Counted from the first letter of the stretch, positions 1-7,024 are shown. The stretch is 8,539 nucleotides of DNA from DASPKW01 sp038244055 (GCA_038244055.1 JBBRTW010000317.1:1-8539), one strand, 5' to 3'. Notes: generated by a model from the sequence alone, not told the origin. A program made the numbers and translations.

Positions 1-1
1 C

Positions 2-166
2 CGCAGCGAGCAAGGGGCAAACACCCAGGCGATCTTGATGAGCATCTACCGCACGTTGAAACTGCGCGGATTGGACCCGACCAAAACCATCGCCCAAGCC
101 TTGCGAACGCTGCTGCAAACCGGCACACTGCCGGCTCTACCAGGTGAAAACATTGCAGACGGGTGA
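2..166 (+). CDS. IS66-family transposase, C-terminal end (partial, cut by window edge)
   Basis: The open frame from base 2 to the TGA at 164-166 encodes 54 residues containing RSEQGANTQAILMSIYRTLK and then LRGLDP, a helical stretch, and TGTLPALPG. This is the usual ending of IS66-type (TnpC-like, DDE) transposases, where an S-x-x-GA-x-TQA-x-LMS-x-YRTLKLRG segment follows the catalytic core and the protein closes with a short LP-x-LP tail. The catalytic DDE residues would lie to the left of the window and are not visible, so it cannot be said whether the element is intact. I see no convincing IS66 terminal inverted repeat downstream of the stop; a TTAC occurs at 171-174 but is too short to count. 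The fragment points towards the glycosidase genes, so the element may mark the left edge of a mobile or acquired block. Family assignment is fairly sure; activity is unknown. Confidence 0.8.
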   Translation, partial: RSEQGANTQAILMSIYRTLKLRGLDPTKTIAQALRTLLQTGTLPALPGENIADG

Positions 167-521
167 TGTGTTACAACCTCGCCAGGCCCCGGCGCCACCA
201 TGAATCCGAGTGTTCCGCGAGTCAGGAGGAGCCAGGAGGCCAAAATGCCCAAATGAGGCCGACCGATCGCTGAAGCACTGTCAACTGGTAGTGGATTGGA
301 TTTTGTGAAGTCTATTTGTTTATCTGCCGCGGCTCGTATTCCGGCGTCAGATTTTTGGCCGTGGTTGGCCCATGAACCGCGCTACGGCTCACGCCGCTGG
401 CGGCGGTTATGCGAGGAGAGGCAGTTGCGAGTAGTTCCAAAGTTGGGAAAACTCCGCGTCGGGTCTTTCCAAGCCTTGAAAGCACCCGCTGACACGACAC
501 CTTGCCGATAAAGGAACAACG
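167..521. other. 355-base stretch without a convincing gene
   Basis: This lies between the transposase stop and the GH2 start. Short open frames exist on both strands (for example 296-511 plus and 312-500 minus), but none has a signal peptide, a recognisable motif, a good ribosome binding site or consistent codon bias. It presumably holds the right end of the IS66 element and the promoter of the glycosidase operon, but neither could be pinned down. The only clear signal is AAGGA at 511-515, six bases before the GH2 ATG, which is a good Shine-Dalgarno site. Confidence 0.6.
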
Positions 522-2906
522 ATGAAACGCACCATCACCCTCCTCACTGGCCTCTTGCTGGCTTTTCCAGGCATACTGAGCGCTACGGAAGGCAGTCGCT
601 GGCGTGCGTCATTCGATTTTGACTGGCGCTTCTCCGGGGAGGACAAAGCCGGTGCAGAGCGATTGGACTTTGATGATGCAAAATGGCCGACGGTGGATTT
701 GCCCCACGATTTTGCGATCTACGGTCCCTTCGAGCAGAACGTGCAGAACGGGAAATGGAATGGCTTTCGACCGCTGGGCGTAGGTTGGTATCGGAAATCG
801 TTTCCCACTCCGGCTGGCCTTACGAGACATAGCATGAGGTTGGATTTTGAAGGCGTGTTTCGCGAAGCAAAGGTATGGGTGAATGGAACGCTGGTAGCGG
901 AGAACACGAATGGCTACCGCGGCTTTGAGTGTGACCTCACTCCCTACTTGCGTCCTGCGGGCGAGACGAACGCGGTGGCGGTGCGCGCAGACAGCAGCAA
1001 GCCGGCGAGCAACACTTGGTATAGCGGCGGCGGGATTTATCGACATGTGTGCTTGCTGATGTCGGGTGACGTTCACATCGCGCGTCACGGGACTTTCGTC
1101 ACCACGCCGCAGATTTCTGAAGACCAGGCTCAGGTGAAGGTGCGCACGGAAGTCACGAACGGCTTCACTGCGGATGAGTCGGTGACGCTGGTCAGCGAAT
1201 TGCTGGATGCGGATTCAAAAATCGTGGGCACCGCGCAGACGACGGCGACAGTGAAAACGAAAGAGACGTTTGCCTTTCAGCAAGAGATCGTCCTGCGCTC
1301 GCCAAAACTTTGGAACCTGAAGACGCCAACGCTGTATCGCATTATCTCTCGTGTGCAGACGAACAACGGCGAAACCGACGTGCGTGAAACGTCCGTCGGT
1401 GTTCGCCAGATTCGCCTCACGCCGGACGGGCTGTTTCTGAACGGCAAGCGGGAGTTCGTGAAAGGATTCAACATTCATCACGACAACGGCTGTCTCGGCG
1501 TGGCCGCCTTTGACCGCGCGATCGAGCGGCGGCTGGAGGTCATGAAGGAGATCGGCTGCAACGGCGTGCGGCTCAGTCATTATCCGCACGCTCCAGCGCT
1601 GCTCGATTTATGCGACCGCATGGGCATTCTCGTTTTCGATGAGGCATTTTGCGACTGGGGCGATTTGAAGAATGGGGAGTTTGCACGGACATGGCGCAAG
1701 GATTTGGAGGAGTTCATCCGGCGCGATCGCAATCATCCGAGTGTCTTCATCTGGAGCATGGGCAATCAGGTCGCGGAAGCGGAACGCACGCCGGACTTCG
1801 GCTGCACGCAATACGACGCGATGGCCTCGCTCGCGCGCAGCCTCGATCCCACTCGGCCTTCCACGTCCGCGCTGCGCCCGATTCGCAAGGACGGCAAGGG
1901 CGGTGCCACCGCGAAATTTTCCGCGGACAACGAAACCGACCTCCACCAGATGGCGCTGCACATGGACGTGATGAGCGCAAACTACATGGAGCGCTGGTTC
2001 GCGAATGACCGGCGGAAGCATCCCGGGCTGACCTTCATCACGAGCGAATGCACCGCCGGCGACAGCGGACGCAGCCCGTGGCGCGACCTCGATCGCGAGC
2101 ACGCAGTCGGCCTGTTTTACTGGGGTGGCATCAATTACATTGGTGAATCCTACGGCTGGCCGCTCAAGTGCTGGAATGGCGGTTTCGTGGATTGGTGCGG
2201 CTTTCGACGCCCGTCGAGCTGGGTGCTGGAAAGCCTCATCAGCGAGCGGCCGATGGTGCATCTCGTGGTGAATCGTCCCGAATCGAAATTCGTGAACTGG
2301 GACGGCGTCACCATCTCGTTGAGCGGACTCGTTTCGCACTGGAATCATCCTGTGGGCAGCAAGCAGGAAGTCGAAATCATCAGCAACGCGGAGGAAGTCG
2401 AACTGCTCCAGGATGGCCGTAGCCTCGGGATCAAAAAACGCGTGGGATCTCCGCAAGACGCATCACGCCATTTCTGGGGTGTGCAATGGCAGCCCGGCGT
2501 GCTCACGGCCATTGCGCGCAACCAAGGTCACGAAGTCGCACGCGACGAGATGCGGACTGCGGGCGTGCCGAAACGCCTGCGACTCACGCCCGACAAAGCC
2601 GCCCTGCGTGCCGATGGACAAGACCTCTCCCATATCATCGTGGAAGTCGTGGACGCCAACGGAGTCGTAGTCCCCGACGCGGCTCATCGCATTCACTTTG
2701 AAGTCACCGGAACAGGCATCAACGCGGGCGTGCAGAATAGTGACGTGCTAAGCAACGAACTCTTCCAAGCCACCGAGCGCAGCGCCTTTCAAGGCCGCGC
2801 CCTGCTGATTGTGCGCAGCAAGCGCCAGCCCGGTGAAATCAACGTGATGGCGAGTGCAGACGGACTGGACTCCTCAAGCATTGCCATCAGAACTGTTCGG
2901 CCATAA
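522..2906 (+). CDS. Secreted glycoside hydrolase family 2 protein (beta-galactosidase/beta-glycosidase type) with acid/base Glu replaced by Gln
   Basis: The 794-residue product has a Sec signal peptide (MKRTITLLTGLLLAFPGILSA, cleavage near residue 21) and the full GH2 architecture. An N-terminal jelly-roll sugar-binding domain spans about 25-185 (GVGWYRKSF, VWVNG, WYSGGGIYRHV). An Ig-like domain spans about 190-295. The TIM barrel spans about 300-575 (GFNIHHDNG, NGVRLSHYP, LCDRMGILVFDEAF). A DUF4982-like beta domain lies at about 600-680 and a GH2 C-terminal Ig-like domain at about 682-790 (LRADGQDLSHIIVEVVDANG). Such enzymes remove terminal beta-linked sugars with a retaining mechanism and two glutamates. 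The nucleophile is present as E509 in FITSECTAG. The acid/base motif, normally NHPS-hydrophobic-WSxGNE, reads NHPSVFIWSMGNQ, with CAG at 1767-1769 giving Q416. Everything around it is conserved, so this is either a catalytically altered protein or a single-base (G to C) change. AAGGA at 511-515 supports this ATG. It is followed after 33 bases by another secreted hydrolase-like gene, so co-transcription is likely. Substrate cannot be told from sequence. Confidence 0.93.
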   Translation: MKRTITLLTGLLLAFPGILSATEGSRWRASFDFDWRFSGEDKAGAERLDFDDAKWPTVDLPHDFAIYGPFEQNVQNGKWNGFRPLGVGWYRKSFPTPAGLTRHSMRLDFEGVFREAKVWVNGTLVAENTNGYRGFECDLTPYLRPAGETNAVAVRADSSKPASNTWYSGGGIYRHVCLLMSGDVHIARHGTFVTTPQISEDQAQVKVRTEVTNGFTADESVTLVSELLDADSKIVGTAQTTATVKTKETFAFQQEIVLRSPKLWNLKTPTLYRIISRVQTNNGETDVRETSVGVRQIRLTPDGLFLNGKREFVKGFNIHHDNGCLGVAAFDRAIERRLEVMKEIGCNGVRLSHYPHAPALLDLCDRMGILVFDEAFCDWGDLKNGEFARTWRKDLEEFIRRDRNHPSVFIWSMGNQVAEAERTPDFGCTQYDAMASLARSLDPTRPSTSALRPIRKDGKGGATAKFSADNETDLHQMALHMDVMSANYMERWFANDRRKHPGLTFITSECTAGDSGRSPWRDLDREHAVGLFYWGGINYIGESYGWPLKCWNGGFVDWCGFRRPSSWVLESLISERPMVHLVVNRPESKFVNWDGVTISLSGLVSHWNHPVGSKQEVEIISNAEEVELLQDGRSLGIKKRVGSPQDASRHFWGVQWQPGVLTAIARNQGHEVARDEMRTAGVPKRLRLTPDKAALRADGQDLSHIIVEVVDANGVVVPDAAHRIHFEVTGTGINAGVQNSDVLSNELFQATERSAFQGRALLIVRSKRQPGEINVMASADGLDSSSIAIRTVRP

Positions 2907-2939
2907 AATCCTCGAACCGCGGCACGAACATTACTGCAA

Positions 2940-4100
2940 ATGAAATTTACCAGCATCCTCTTCGCCGTGTTGCTGCTCGCGCCGCTGGCCTCGCTGCACG
3001 CCGCTGAACCCGCTCCTTTCAACACTATCATCGGCACGCAAGCGATTGGTGGACGCTACCACTTCACGCACGACGCGCCGTTGCTGGAGAGTGCGCGGCG
3101 CATCGCGGAACTCGGCTCGGGCATCATGAAGTTCTCCATCTCGCCACAAGCATCTTTTGGCAAGACCCACGCGAATGTAGAGACCGCGAACCCAGGACTG
3201 AAGACGCTCACTGAGATCGCACGCGATGAACCCGCTCATCGCGCCGTGTTGGACATGCCGTTCACGCATTTCCTCATCTGGGCCTACCCCTTCACCACGC
3301 ATGGTTCCGCTGGCACTTTTAAGCCGAGCGAGAGCGATGTGGAGTATCGCGAGATTTTTGATTTCACTCGTTACCTGCTCAAGACTTACGACGGCAGCGG
3401 CAAGAGTTTCTACCTCGGCCACTGGGAGGGTGACTGGCATTTGCGACCGCACGTTGACCCGAAGAAGCCCTTCCCCGATCACTATGCCGAGAACTTCATT
3501 GCCTGGCTGAACGTGCGCCAGCGAGCCATCGACGATGCGAAGCGCGACACACCGCATCATGGCGTGAACGTGTGGCACTACACCGAGGTAAACCTCGTCG
3601 AGCCATTCGTCAAAGGTGGCCAATGCCTGACCAACGACATCCTGCCGCTGGTGGACGTCGATTTCGTTAGCTACTCCTGTTACGACAGTCTCCAACGCGT
3701 GATCCGCGACGATCTTGTGGCTGCACTGAATCACATCGAGTCCAAGCTTCGAGTAAAGCCAGCCATCAGCGGCAAGCGAGTGTTCATTGGCGAGTATGGC
3801 TTTCCGGCGAGCCGATACACTCCAGAGGAGCAGAATAAGAAAAGTATCGAGACCATGATCGTCGGCCTCGAATGGGGCTGCCCCTTCGTGCTCTACTGGG
3901 AACTCTACGACAACGAAGGCTCACCTGAGAAGCCCGTCGGCTTCTGGCTCATCAACCAAAAGAACGAGAAGCAACCGGTGTGGCTAACGCATCAGCGCTT
4001 TTACCAATGGGCACGAGAGCGCGTGAAGGAAGTGACGAGCAACACGGACAAAGAAAAAGGGACGGGAGCTTTATTTCTCCTTCGGCTCGATTATTGCTGA
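2940..4100 (+). CDS. Secreted TIM-barrel protein, probable uncharacterised clan GH-A-type glycoside hydrolase
   Basis: The 386-residue product starts with a signal peptide (MKFTSILFAVLLLAPLASLHA, cleavage before AEPAPF). The start is fixed by this peptide, since no Shine-Dalgarno site is visible upstream. The mature part reads as a beta/alpha barrel. An early strand is IIGTQAIGGRYHFT followed by a helix and GIMKFSIS. HWEGDW gives E163, placed where clan GH-A enzymes carry the acid/base at the end of strand 4. Further strands are NVWHYTEVNL (about 209-218) and DFVSYSCYDS (about 241-250). VFIGEYGFP gives E285, placed like the strand-7 nucleophile, and VLYWELYDNE (about 316-325) looks like strand 8. 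The two Glu roles are inference from position and surroundings. I do not recognise a numbered CAZy family. It sits directly behind the GH2 gene and probably acts on the same extracytoplasmic glycan. The last 15 or so residues (EKGTGALFLLRLDYC) look unlike a natural barrel end and may be read-through across a recombination junction. Confidence 0.8.
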   Translation: MKFTSILFAVLLLAPLASLHAAEPAPFNTIIGTQAIGGRYHFTHDAPLLESARRIAELGSGIMKFSISPQASFGKTHANVETANPGLKTLTEIARDEPAHRAVLDMPFTHFLIWAYPFTTHGSAGTFKPSESDVEYREIFDFTRYLLKTYDGSGKSFYLGHWEGDWHLRPHVDPKKPFPDHYAENFIAWLNVRQRAIDDAKRDTPHHGVNVWHYTEVNLVEPFVKGGQCLTNDILPLVDVDFVSYSCYDSLQRVIRDDLVAALNHIESKLRVKPAISGKRVFIGEYGFPASRYTPEEQNKKSIETMIVGLEWGCPFVLYWELYDNEGSPEKPVGFWLINQKNEKQPVWLTHQRFYQWARERVKEVTSNTDKEKGTGALFLLRLDYC

Positions 4101-4120
4101 GCCATTTCGGGCGCCGGCGT

Positions 4121-4126
4121 TATTCT
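4121..4126 (+). promoter_or_regulatory. -10-like hexamer of a possible leaderless transcript
   Basis: TATTCT ends seven bases before the ATG at 4134, the distance expected if transcription starts at the A of the start codon. There is no Shine-Dalgarno sequence between them. No good -35 box is seen at 17 bases spacing. Two GCCGGC copies (4113-4118 and 4128-4133) flank the hexamer. This is inference from spacing alone. Confidence 0.35.
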
Positions 4127-4133
4127 TGCCGGC

Positions 4134-4787
4134 ATGAGGACGCACAAATACGCAGGATTCGCGGGAGTTTTGCTGCTGGGTGTGCTGGTCGGGGCGGCCG
4201 CCGGGGGGCAGGTCGCGGAGATCGCCGCATTTCCAGCGGACGCCGCGACCGCGAAAGCGGATCACGTCGTCTACTCCCTGCAATTCTCGGCGGACAGTTC
4301 GCGCCTGCTCGTTCTGGGCGGCGCGGGTAAGACGGCATCGAGCCCGAACCCGTCGATGACGCCGGGAGCGATCTGGGATCTGGGCAGGAAACAGCTCGTG
4401 GCCTTCTGGCCGAACGCGGGGCTGGCGGCGGGAAATGGCGCACAGGAAGTGGCGGGCAATCATGCAGTCAGCGGGTGGTCGGTCAGTGGGCCGTCGATCT
4501 GGGACAGCGCGGCGGGCAAGGCGATCAAGCCCGGGCCGCTCGACGGATTGTTCAAGGTCTATTGCACCGCGCAGGCGATATCGGCCGACGGCGCTTTGCT
4601 GGCAGTCGCGTGGGACCAGGCGGTGGGCAAAAGCAGCGGCACGAAGATGCAATTTCGACTCGGTTCGATCGGCGTATGGGATGTGAAGGCGCGGAAATGC
4701 CCGCGCCACAAAATAGCGGCCGCCATAGCGACAAAATGCGGCGCGGGATGTATTAATGGGCGGGTCGGGCACTTTGGGACGAGGTAA
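4134..4787 (+). CDS. Exported WD40-like repeat protein, probably truncated
   Basis: The 217-residue product begins with a signal peptide or N-terminal anchor (MRTHKYAGFAGVLLLGVLVGAAAGG). Partial beta-propeller blades follow. The first is VVYSLQFSADSSRLLVLGG with IWDLGRKQLV at about 44-88, the second SGWSVSGPSIWDSAAGK near 110-127, and the third AQAISADGALLAVAWD with IGVWDVKARK at about 146-188. The pattern F/ISADG...LLAV...WD is typical of WD40 proteins, which act as protein-binding scaffolds. A closed propeller normally needs about seven blades, and only about three are here. After residue 188 the tail (CPRHKIAAAIATKCGAGC and on) has no blade pattern, is Cys/Ala/Lys rich, and reads like intergenic sequence. 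I infer that the 3' part was deleted or replaced at about 4698, and the present stop is probably secondary. The stop TAA overlaps an ATG at 4787, which is probably not the real start of the next gene. Confidence 0.65.
   Translation: MRTHKYAGFAGVLLLGVLVGAAAGGQVAEIAAFPADAATAKADHVVYSLQFSADSSRLLVLGGAGKTASSPNPSMTPGAIWDLGRKQLVAFWPNAGLAAGNGAQEVAGNHAVSGWSVSGPSIWDSAAGKAIKPGPLDGLFKVYCTAQAISADGALLAVAWDQAVGKSSGTKMQFRLGSIGVWDVKARKCPRHKIAAAIATKCGAGCINGRVGHFGTR
4728..4756 (+). promoter_or_regulatory. Possible promoter for the HEAT-like gene
   Basis: GCGACA (4728-4733, four of six bases matching TTGACA) is followed after 17 bases by TATTAA (4751-4756). This would start transcription near 4763, about 30 bases before the ATG at 4793. 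It lies inside the odd tail of the upstream frame, which supports that tail being non-coding in origin. The match is weak and could be chance. Confidence 0.25.
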
Positions 4788-4792
4788 TGGCG

Positions 4793-6040
4793 ATGCGATT
4801 TTTCAAGATGCTGGCGATGATCGGGATCGGCGCGGGAATTCTGGGCGCGGGCGCTGCGCGCGGGGATGAGGCCGAGAACTACCGCAAGATGATGGATCAG
4901 CAGCGGAAGATGATGGAGAAATCGATTCTTTCGCGGCCGGAGTACAAGCCGGGGGCGACGGTGCGGATGGAAGAGATCATCGGGCTGTCGATGACCGATG
5001 GGCATCTGGTGATCAAATGTCCGCTGATCGAGGGCGGGGCGGTCAAGACGAACAAGGGGCAGATGCGGGTGAAGGTGGAGGGGCTGGAGGGGTGGTCGAC
5101 GATTATCGCGCAGGTGATCGGGCGGGGGGCGATGCAGTGGTACGTTTCGTTCAATCACATGAGTTACCCCGATCTGGAGGGGCAGCAGAACCTGGTGGTG
5201 AGCGTGCAGCCGGGGTTGCTGCAGGTGGCGAAGAATTACAATTCGATGCACAAGAACTTCAATGTCAATTTGCAGCAGATCAACGGCCGGCCGGAGTTCG
5301 GGCAGGAGGATGGGGTGACGCTGAGCGTTTATCAGGGCGATAACCAGGGGCGCGCGCCGGTGAGCGTGACGGTTTCGGAGAAGGATTTCGCGACGCTGCG
5401 GCGGAAGCATCCCAAGGAAGTGGATCAGTACCTGCGGCCGCTGTTGAAGGAGTTGCAGTTGGAGGGTTTGTTCGCGGTGGAGCATGCGGTGGCGTGGCAG
5501 GTTTTCTCGGCCGAGTGGAAGCGCGATGCCGCGCTGGCGGAGCGCGTAAAGGGGCTGGTGCCGGGGCTGGATTCGGACAAATACGCCGAGCGCGAGAAGT
5601 CGATGGATGGGCTGCGGAAGCTGGGCGCGGAGGGCGCGCTGACGCTGTATCACATGGGCCGCGAAGGATTGAGCCTGGAGGCCAGGGTGCGCGTGGATGC
5701 GGTGATCGCGGGGCATTCGTTTTTGTCGAAGGATCAGGCCGGGCGGATGGGGAGGGATGTGGATTTCCTGCTGGATTGTTTGTACAGCGAGGAGGTGGAG
5801 GTGAGGACGGTGGCGGGGACGTACCTGACGAAACTGGCGGGGAAGGAGATCGATTTCGACGCCAGCGCCGCGCGGGAGGCGCGGGTGGGGAAGATCGAGG
5901 CGCTGCGGAAGCTGCTGACGGTGAAGCCGAAGGCGGCGACGAAACCGACCACCAGGGCGGCGACACAGGCGGCGATCATTATCAAGACGGAGGGGGAGGC
6001 GAAGCAGTTTCCACGGTTGAGCGATAAGGTTAAGAGATGA
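4793..6040 (+). CDS. Exported hypothetical protein with HEAT-like repeat segment
   Basis: I chose the ATG at 4793 (415 residues) because GAGG at 4781-4784 lies eight bases upstream; for the in-frame ATG at 4787 it would be only two bases away. The signal peptide is MRFFKMLAMIGIGAGILGAGAARG, followed by a Met/Lys/Gln-rich charged helix (ENYRKMMDQQRKMMEK). Residues about 50-245 are mixed alpha/beta with no family I recognise (KPGATVRMEEI, HLVIKCPLIEGG, QWYVSFNHMSYP). Residues about 260-350 read as paired helices (YAEREKSMDGLRKLG, ALTLYHMGREG, SLEARVRVDAVI). These resemble the degenerate HEAT/ARM-like pairs common in planctomycete exported proteins, which usually serve protein-protein contact. 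A low-complexity linker (KPKAATKPTTRAATQAA, about 380-395) precedes a short basic C-terminus. The coding strand is strongly G-rich, like truB and unlike the glycosidase genes. Function unknown; a periplasmic or envelope role is a guess based on export. Confidence 0.8.
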   Translation: MRFFKMLAMIGIGAGILGAGAARGDEAENYRKMMDQQRKMMEKSILSRPEYKPGATVRMEEIIGLSMTDGHLVIKCPLIEGGAVKTNKGQMRVKVEGLEGWSTIIAQVIGRGAMQWYVSFNHMSYPDLEGQQNLVVSVQPGLLQVAKNYNSMHKNFNVNLQQINGRPEFGQEDGVTLSVYQGDNQGRAPVSVTVSEKDFATLRRKHPKEVDQYLRPLLKELQLEGLFAVEHAVAWQVFSAEWKRDAALAERVKGLVPGLDSDKYAEREKSMDGLRKLGAEGALTLYHMGREGLSLEARVRVDAVIAGHSFLSKDQAGRMGRDVDFLLDCLYSEEVEVRTVAGTYLTKLAGKEIDFDASAAREARVGKIEALRKLLTVKPKAATKPTTRAATQAAIIIKTEGEAKQFPRLSDKVKR

Positions 6041-6060
6041 TTCTGTGGAATTGAATTAAA

Positions 6061-6099
6061 CGCGAAGGGCGCGATGGGGCGAACGGGGCGCGAAGGAGG
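6061..6099 (+). repeat. Degenerate short tandem array (CGCGAAGGG-like units)
   Basis: Four adjacent units of 9-11 bases follow one another: CGCGAAGGG, CGCGATGGGG, CGAACGGGG and CGCGAAGGAGG. They lie just after the stop of the HEAT-like gene. Similar G/A-rich arrays are scattered between genes in many environmental genomes, but whether this one recurs elsewhere in the genome cannot be seen here. The rest of the 164-base gap up to 6204 holds a T-run (6149-6154) and the promoter-like element of the next gene. Confidence 0.45.
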
Positions 6100-6192
6100 A
6101 GGTGGATACGGTGATGGCCAGTCCATCGCGGATGTTGCGCAAATGATCTTTTTTGAGTTGCGTAATCGGCGGCGTCGATCCGGTTTCATTGA

Positions 6193-6198
6193 TACAAT
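6193..6198 (+). promoter_or_regulatory. -10-like hexamer of a possible leaderless GTG-start transcript
   Basis: TACAAT (five of six bases matching TATAAT) ends six bases before the GTG at 6205, so transcription would begin at or next to the start codon. No Shine-Dalgarno sequence is present upstream of the GTG. No clear -35 is found at normal spacing. The arrangement is the same as at 4121-4134. Confidence 0.4.
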
Positions 6199-6204
6199 GG
6201 GTCT

Positions 6205-7024
6205 GTGAATACGGATGGCGCGAAGGATGGCGTGGTGGTGGAGGGCGCGGGGGAGTTGCCGGCATTAGGCGGGGTGAAGATGCTGGAGTATGCGCCGGGG
6301 TGGGGGCGGCGGAGGGTATTGCGATGGGTGGTAATGGTGATGATCGCGGGGTCGGCGGGCGTATCTGGCTTGGCCGGGATTGCTGGCGCGGGTGAAATTT
6401 CGGCAGGCGCGGCAGCAATGCATGGAATTCAGCGAGCCGGGGGACCGGATTGTGTTTTCGACGTTTCCGGAGGATGTGGAGAGGTTGAAGGGGGATGCGG
6501 CATACCGCGCGTATCCAGCCGGGCATGGTTCCCTCGACTCGCCGACAGCCATTCTGCGGAAGTTGCCGCATTTTTATGGAGATTTTTCGGGATCTGAGGC
6601 GAACATCAATCCAGATGCGATCTGTTTTCTGCACGAGCGAGTGACCAAGAGTTCCGAACGATTTGTTGTTGAGGCTCTCATTGGTCGGACGTCGCAGCAT
6701 TTTGCCGCATACTCGTTGGCGAGTTCCTCCCCATCCGAGTTGCGCCCTCATTTTTCAGAGGTCATAGGGACTGGAGAGTGGACCATTCTTGAAACTGGTA
6801 ATCCCTCGCGTCCGTCTCGGCTGGCGTATTTCCGCGTGTGGGCAGGACAGGCCGATCCGGTGGATCAGTCGCATTTCACGATCAAGATTCAAAACGAAGG
6901 CGACGCGCCTGTGACGAAGGAGTTTTATGTATATGACGGCGGCTCTGTTTCGTACTGGCGACAGGGAACTCAACCCCCGCAGACATCGGGCATTTTCGAC
7001 ATACGGGCGACGACGCGGCCATGA
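6205..7024 (+). pseudogene. Membrane-anchored planctomycete-type hypothetical protein, split by a +1 frameshift
   Basis: Two overlapping frames together make one plausible protein. The first starts at GTG 6205 (MNTDGAKDGVVVEG, then LEYAPGWGRRRVLRWVVMVMIAGSAG) and gives an N-terminal cytoplasmic part and the start of a transmembrane helix. It then drifts into implausible Gly/Cys-rich sequence. The second frame takes over with AYLAWPGLLARVKFRQARQQ, CMEFSEPGDRIVF, and runs to the TGA at 7022-7024. It has no good start of its own (TTG at 6380) and stops at 6332-6343 just upstream. One extra base between about 6344 and 6365, most simply in GGGG (6348-6351) or GGG (6358 region), explains both. The joined protein would be about 270 residues with one membrane segment. 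The C-terminal domain contains FLHERVT, VWAGQADPVDQSHFTIKI and a YVYDGG end, which I recall as a recurrent uncharacterised planctomycete pattern. It may be a true pseudogene, a sequencing indel, or recoding. The 3' part is less G-rich than its neighbours. Confidence 0.65.

Noticed and set aside
296..511. Plus-strand frame of 71 codons before the GH2 gene
   Set aside because: No ribosome binding site, signal or family pattern, and the opposite strand is equally open. Treated as non-coding.
1608..2456. Minus-strand frame of 282 codons inside the GH2 gene
   Set aside because: It lies wholly opposite a strongly supported GH2 coding region and has no motif of its own.
4559..5716. Long minus-strand frame of 385 codons, His/Pro/Leu/Arg rich
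   Set aside because: It is the antisense shadow of the G-rich HEAT-like gene. It has no domain, signal or start site, and its composition follows from the complement of the plus-strand codon bias.
5494..6027. Plus-strand frame of 177 codons, very Gly/Ala/Asp rich
   Set aside because: A +1 shadow of the HEAT-like gene; its low-complexity composition is typical of an out-of-frame reading of G-rich DNA.
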